6,512 bases of DNA from Bacteroidia bacterium. Lineage in GTDB: Bacteria; Bacteroidota; Bacteroidia; Bacteroidales; Azobacteroidaceae. The stretch covers positions 1 through 6,512 of the forward strand of contig BNTP01000119.1 of NCBI GenBank assembly GCA_025996695.1. The letters are read 5' to 3'. Below the pieces are notes generated by a model, which ran no database searches, was not told where the DNA came from, and worked only from the letters and a program-made list of their open reading frames with translations. The position numbers and the translations under genes were made by a program. Positions 6,162 through 6,512 of the stretch are shown here, piece by piece; positions within the stretch are counted from its first letter, which is position 1, and each line of letters opens with the position of its first letter.

Positions 6162-6512
6162 CTACAAAGTACGTACGCATCTGACGTTTATGTGAAAGAA
6201 GGTATTTTCATCGACGCCAGGATTCGTTGGAAGGTTACTTATCGGGTATCCGAGCTCTGCGAACCACGCGGCATTCACGCTGCCGAATCGGTGCCAGAGC
6301 GCTACATTGCCCCAATCCATATCCACCCCCTTGACGAATCCCCCCGCCATCGCGTCACTGCCATTCCACAATGATTGAAGCGTTGCAGTTCGCCCAGTCG
6401 TACCGACCCCAGCTTGGAGCGACGCGAATGCAGTCACCAAGGCGGTCCACTGCGAATCGTCGGGTACAGACCAGTCCGCTCCAAGTAGTTTGCACGCATT
6501 ATCCGCTTCCGA
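6162..6512 (-). CDS. FISUMP/DUF1566-like domain protein, C-terminal 116 residues, cut by right edge
   Basis: The minus-strand frame is open from the right edge (6512) to a TAG at 6162-6164, so the start is outside the window. The fragment begins EADNACKLLGADWSVPDDSQWTAL, matching the CPxGWHLPTdaEW pattern of the Fibrobacter succinogenes major paralogous domain (TIGR02145) and the related DUF1566/Lcl domain. It ends FFHINVRCVRTL, like the SVRCVR ending of those domains. Cysteines at fragment positions 7 and 112 are placed as the conserved pair that probably forms a disulfide. NVALWHRFGSVNAAWFAEL corresponds to the usual YWSSTE...AWY stretch. Members are normally exported lipoproteins or surface proteins of unknown ligand; the signal peptide would lie outside the window. 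G+C is high here (38 of 60 bases at 6241-6300, against 27 of 60 at 5281-5340 in glyS), which may mean a different origin or composition typical of such genes. Confidence 0.7.
   Translation of the reverse strand, partial: SEADNACKLLGADWSVPDDSQWTALVTAFASLQAGVGTTGRTATLQSLWNGSDAMAGGFVKGVDMDWGNVALWHRFGSVNAAWFAELGYPISNLPTNPGVDENTFFHINVRCVRTL

Noticed and set aside
6069..6374. 101-codon plus-strand open frame at the right end
   Set aside because: It crosses the terminator hairpin and is opposite the FISUMP-like gene, whose frame has the characteristic VRCVR ending.

Overview
The window looks like chromosomal DNA of a member of the Bacteroidota, most likely Bacteroidales. Three promoters carry the TAnnTTTG -7 element typical of that phylum. 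The start sites lack strong Shine-Dalgarno sequences. The UvrA, TypA (599 aa) and glycyl-tRNA synthetase (514 aa) sequences have the lengths and motif variants I associate with Bacteroidetes homologues. The species cannot be named from the sequence alone.

Layout, left to right. Positions 1-1686 (minus strand) hold the first 562 codons of uvrA, which runs off the left edge. Positions 1687-1969 are a divergent intergenic region with promoters for uvrA and typA. Positions 1970-3769 (plus) are a complete typA/bipA. After a 30-base convergent gap comes lemA (4402-3800, minus), preceded on the same strand by glyS (5967-4423, minus); the two are 20 bases apart and probably co-transcribed from the promoter upstream of glyS. 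Positions 5968-6161 are non-coding, with a heptanucleotide array and a strong hairpin. Positions 6162-6512 (minus) hold the last 116 codons of a gene for a FISUMP/DUF1566-like, probably exported protein. It is visibly richer in G+C than its neighbours and is cut by the right edge.

The recognised genes are mostly housekeeping: nucleotide excision repair (uvrA), a ribosome-associated stress GTPase (typA), translation (glyS) and a membrane protein of unclear role (lemA). They do not form one pathway, and I see no phage, CRISPR, transposase or defence genes.

The most unusual feature is three separate arrays of 7-bp repeats, each with a different unit. One lies inside uvrA, where it codes for an in-frame insert of about 23 residues. 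One spans the glyS stop codon and the glyS-lemA gap. One lies directly upstream of the glyS -7 element. The intergenic units contain a stop codon on both strands. Because 7 is not a multiple of 3, each intergenic array closes all six reading frames. In uvrA the heptads are organised into 21-bp super-units that keep the one needed frame open. This suggests a genome-wide class of heptad repeats that can expand inside genes only in triplets. I do not see a clearly new multi-gene system.
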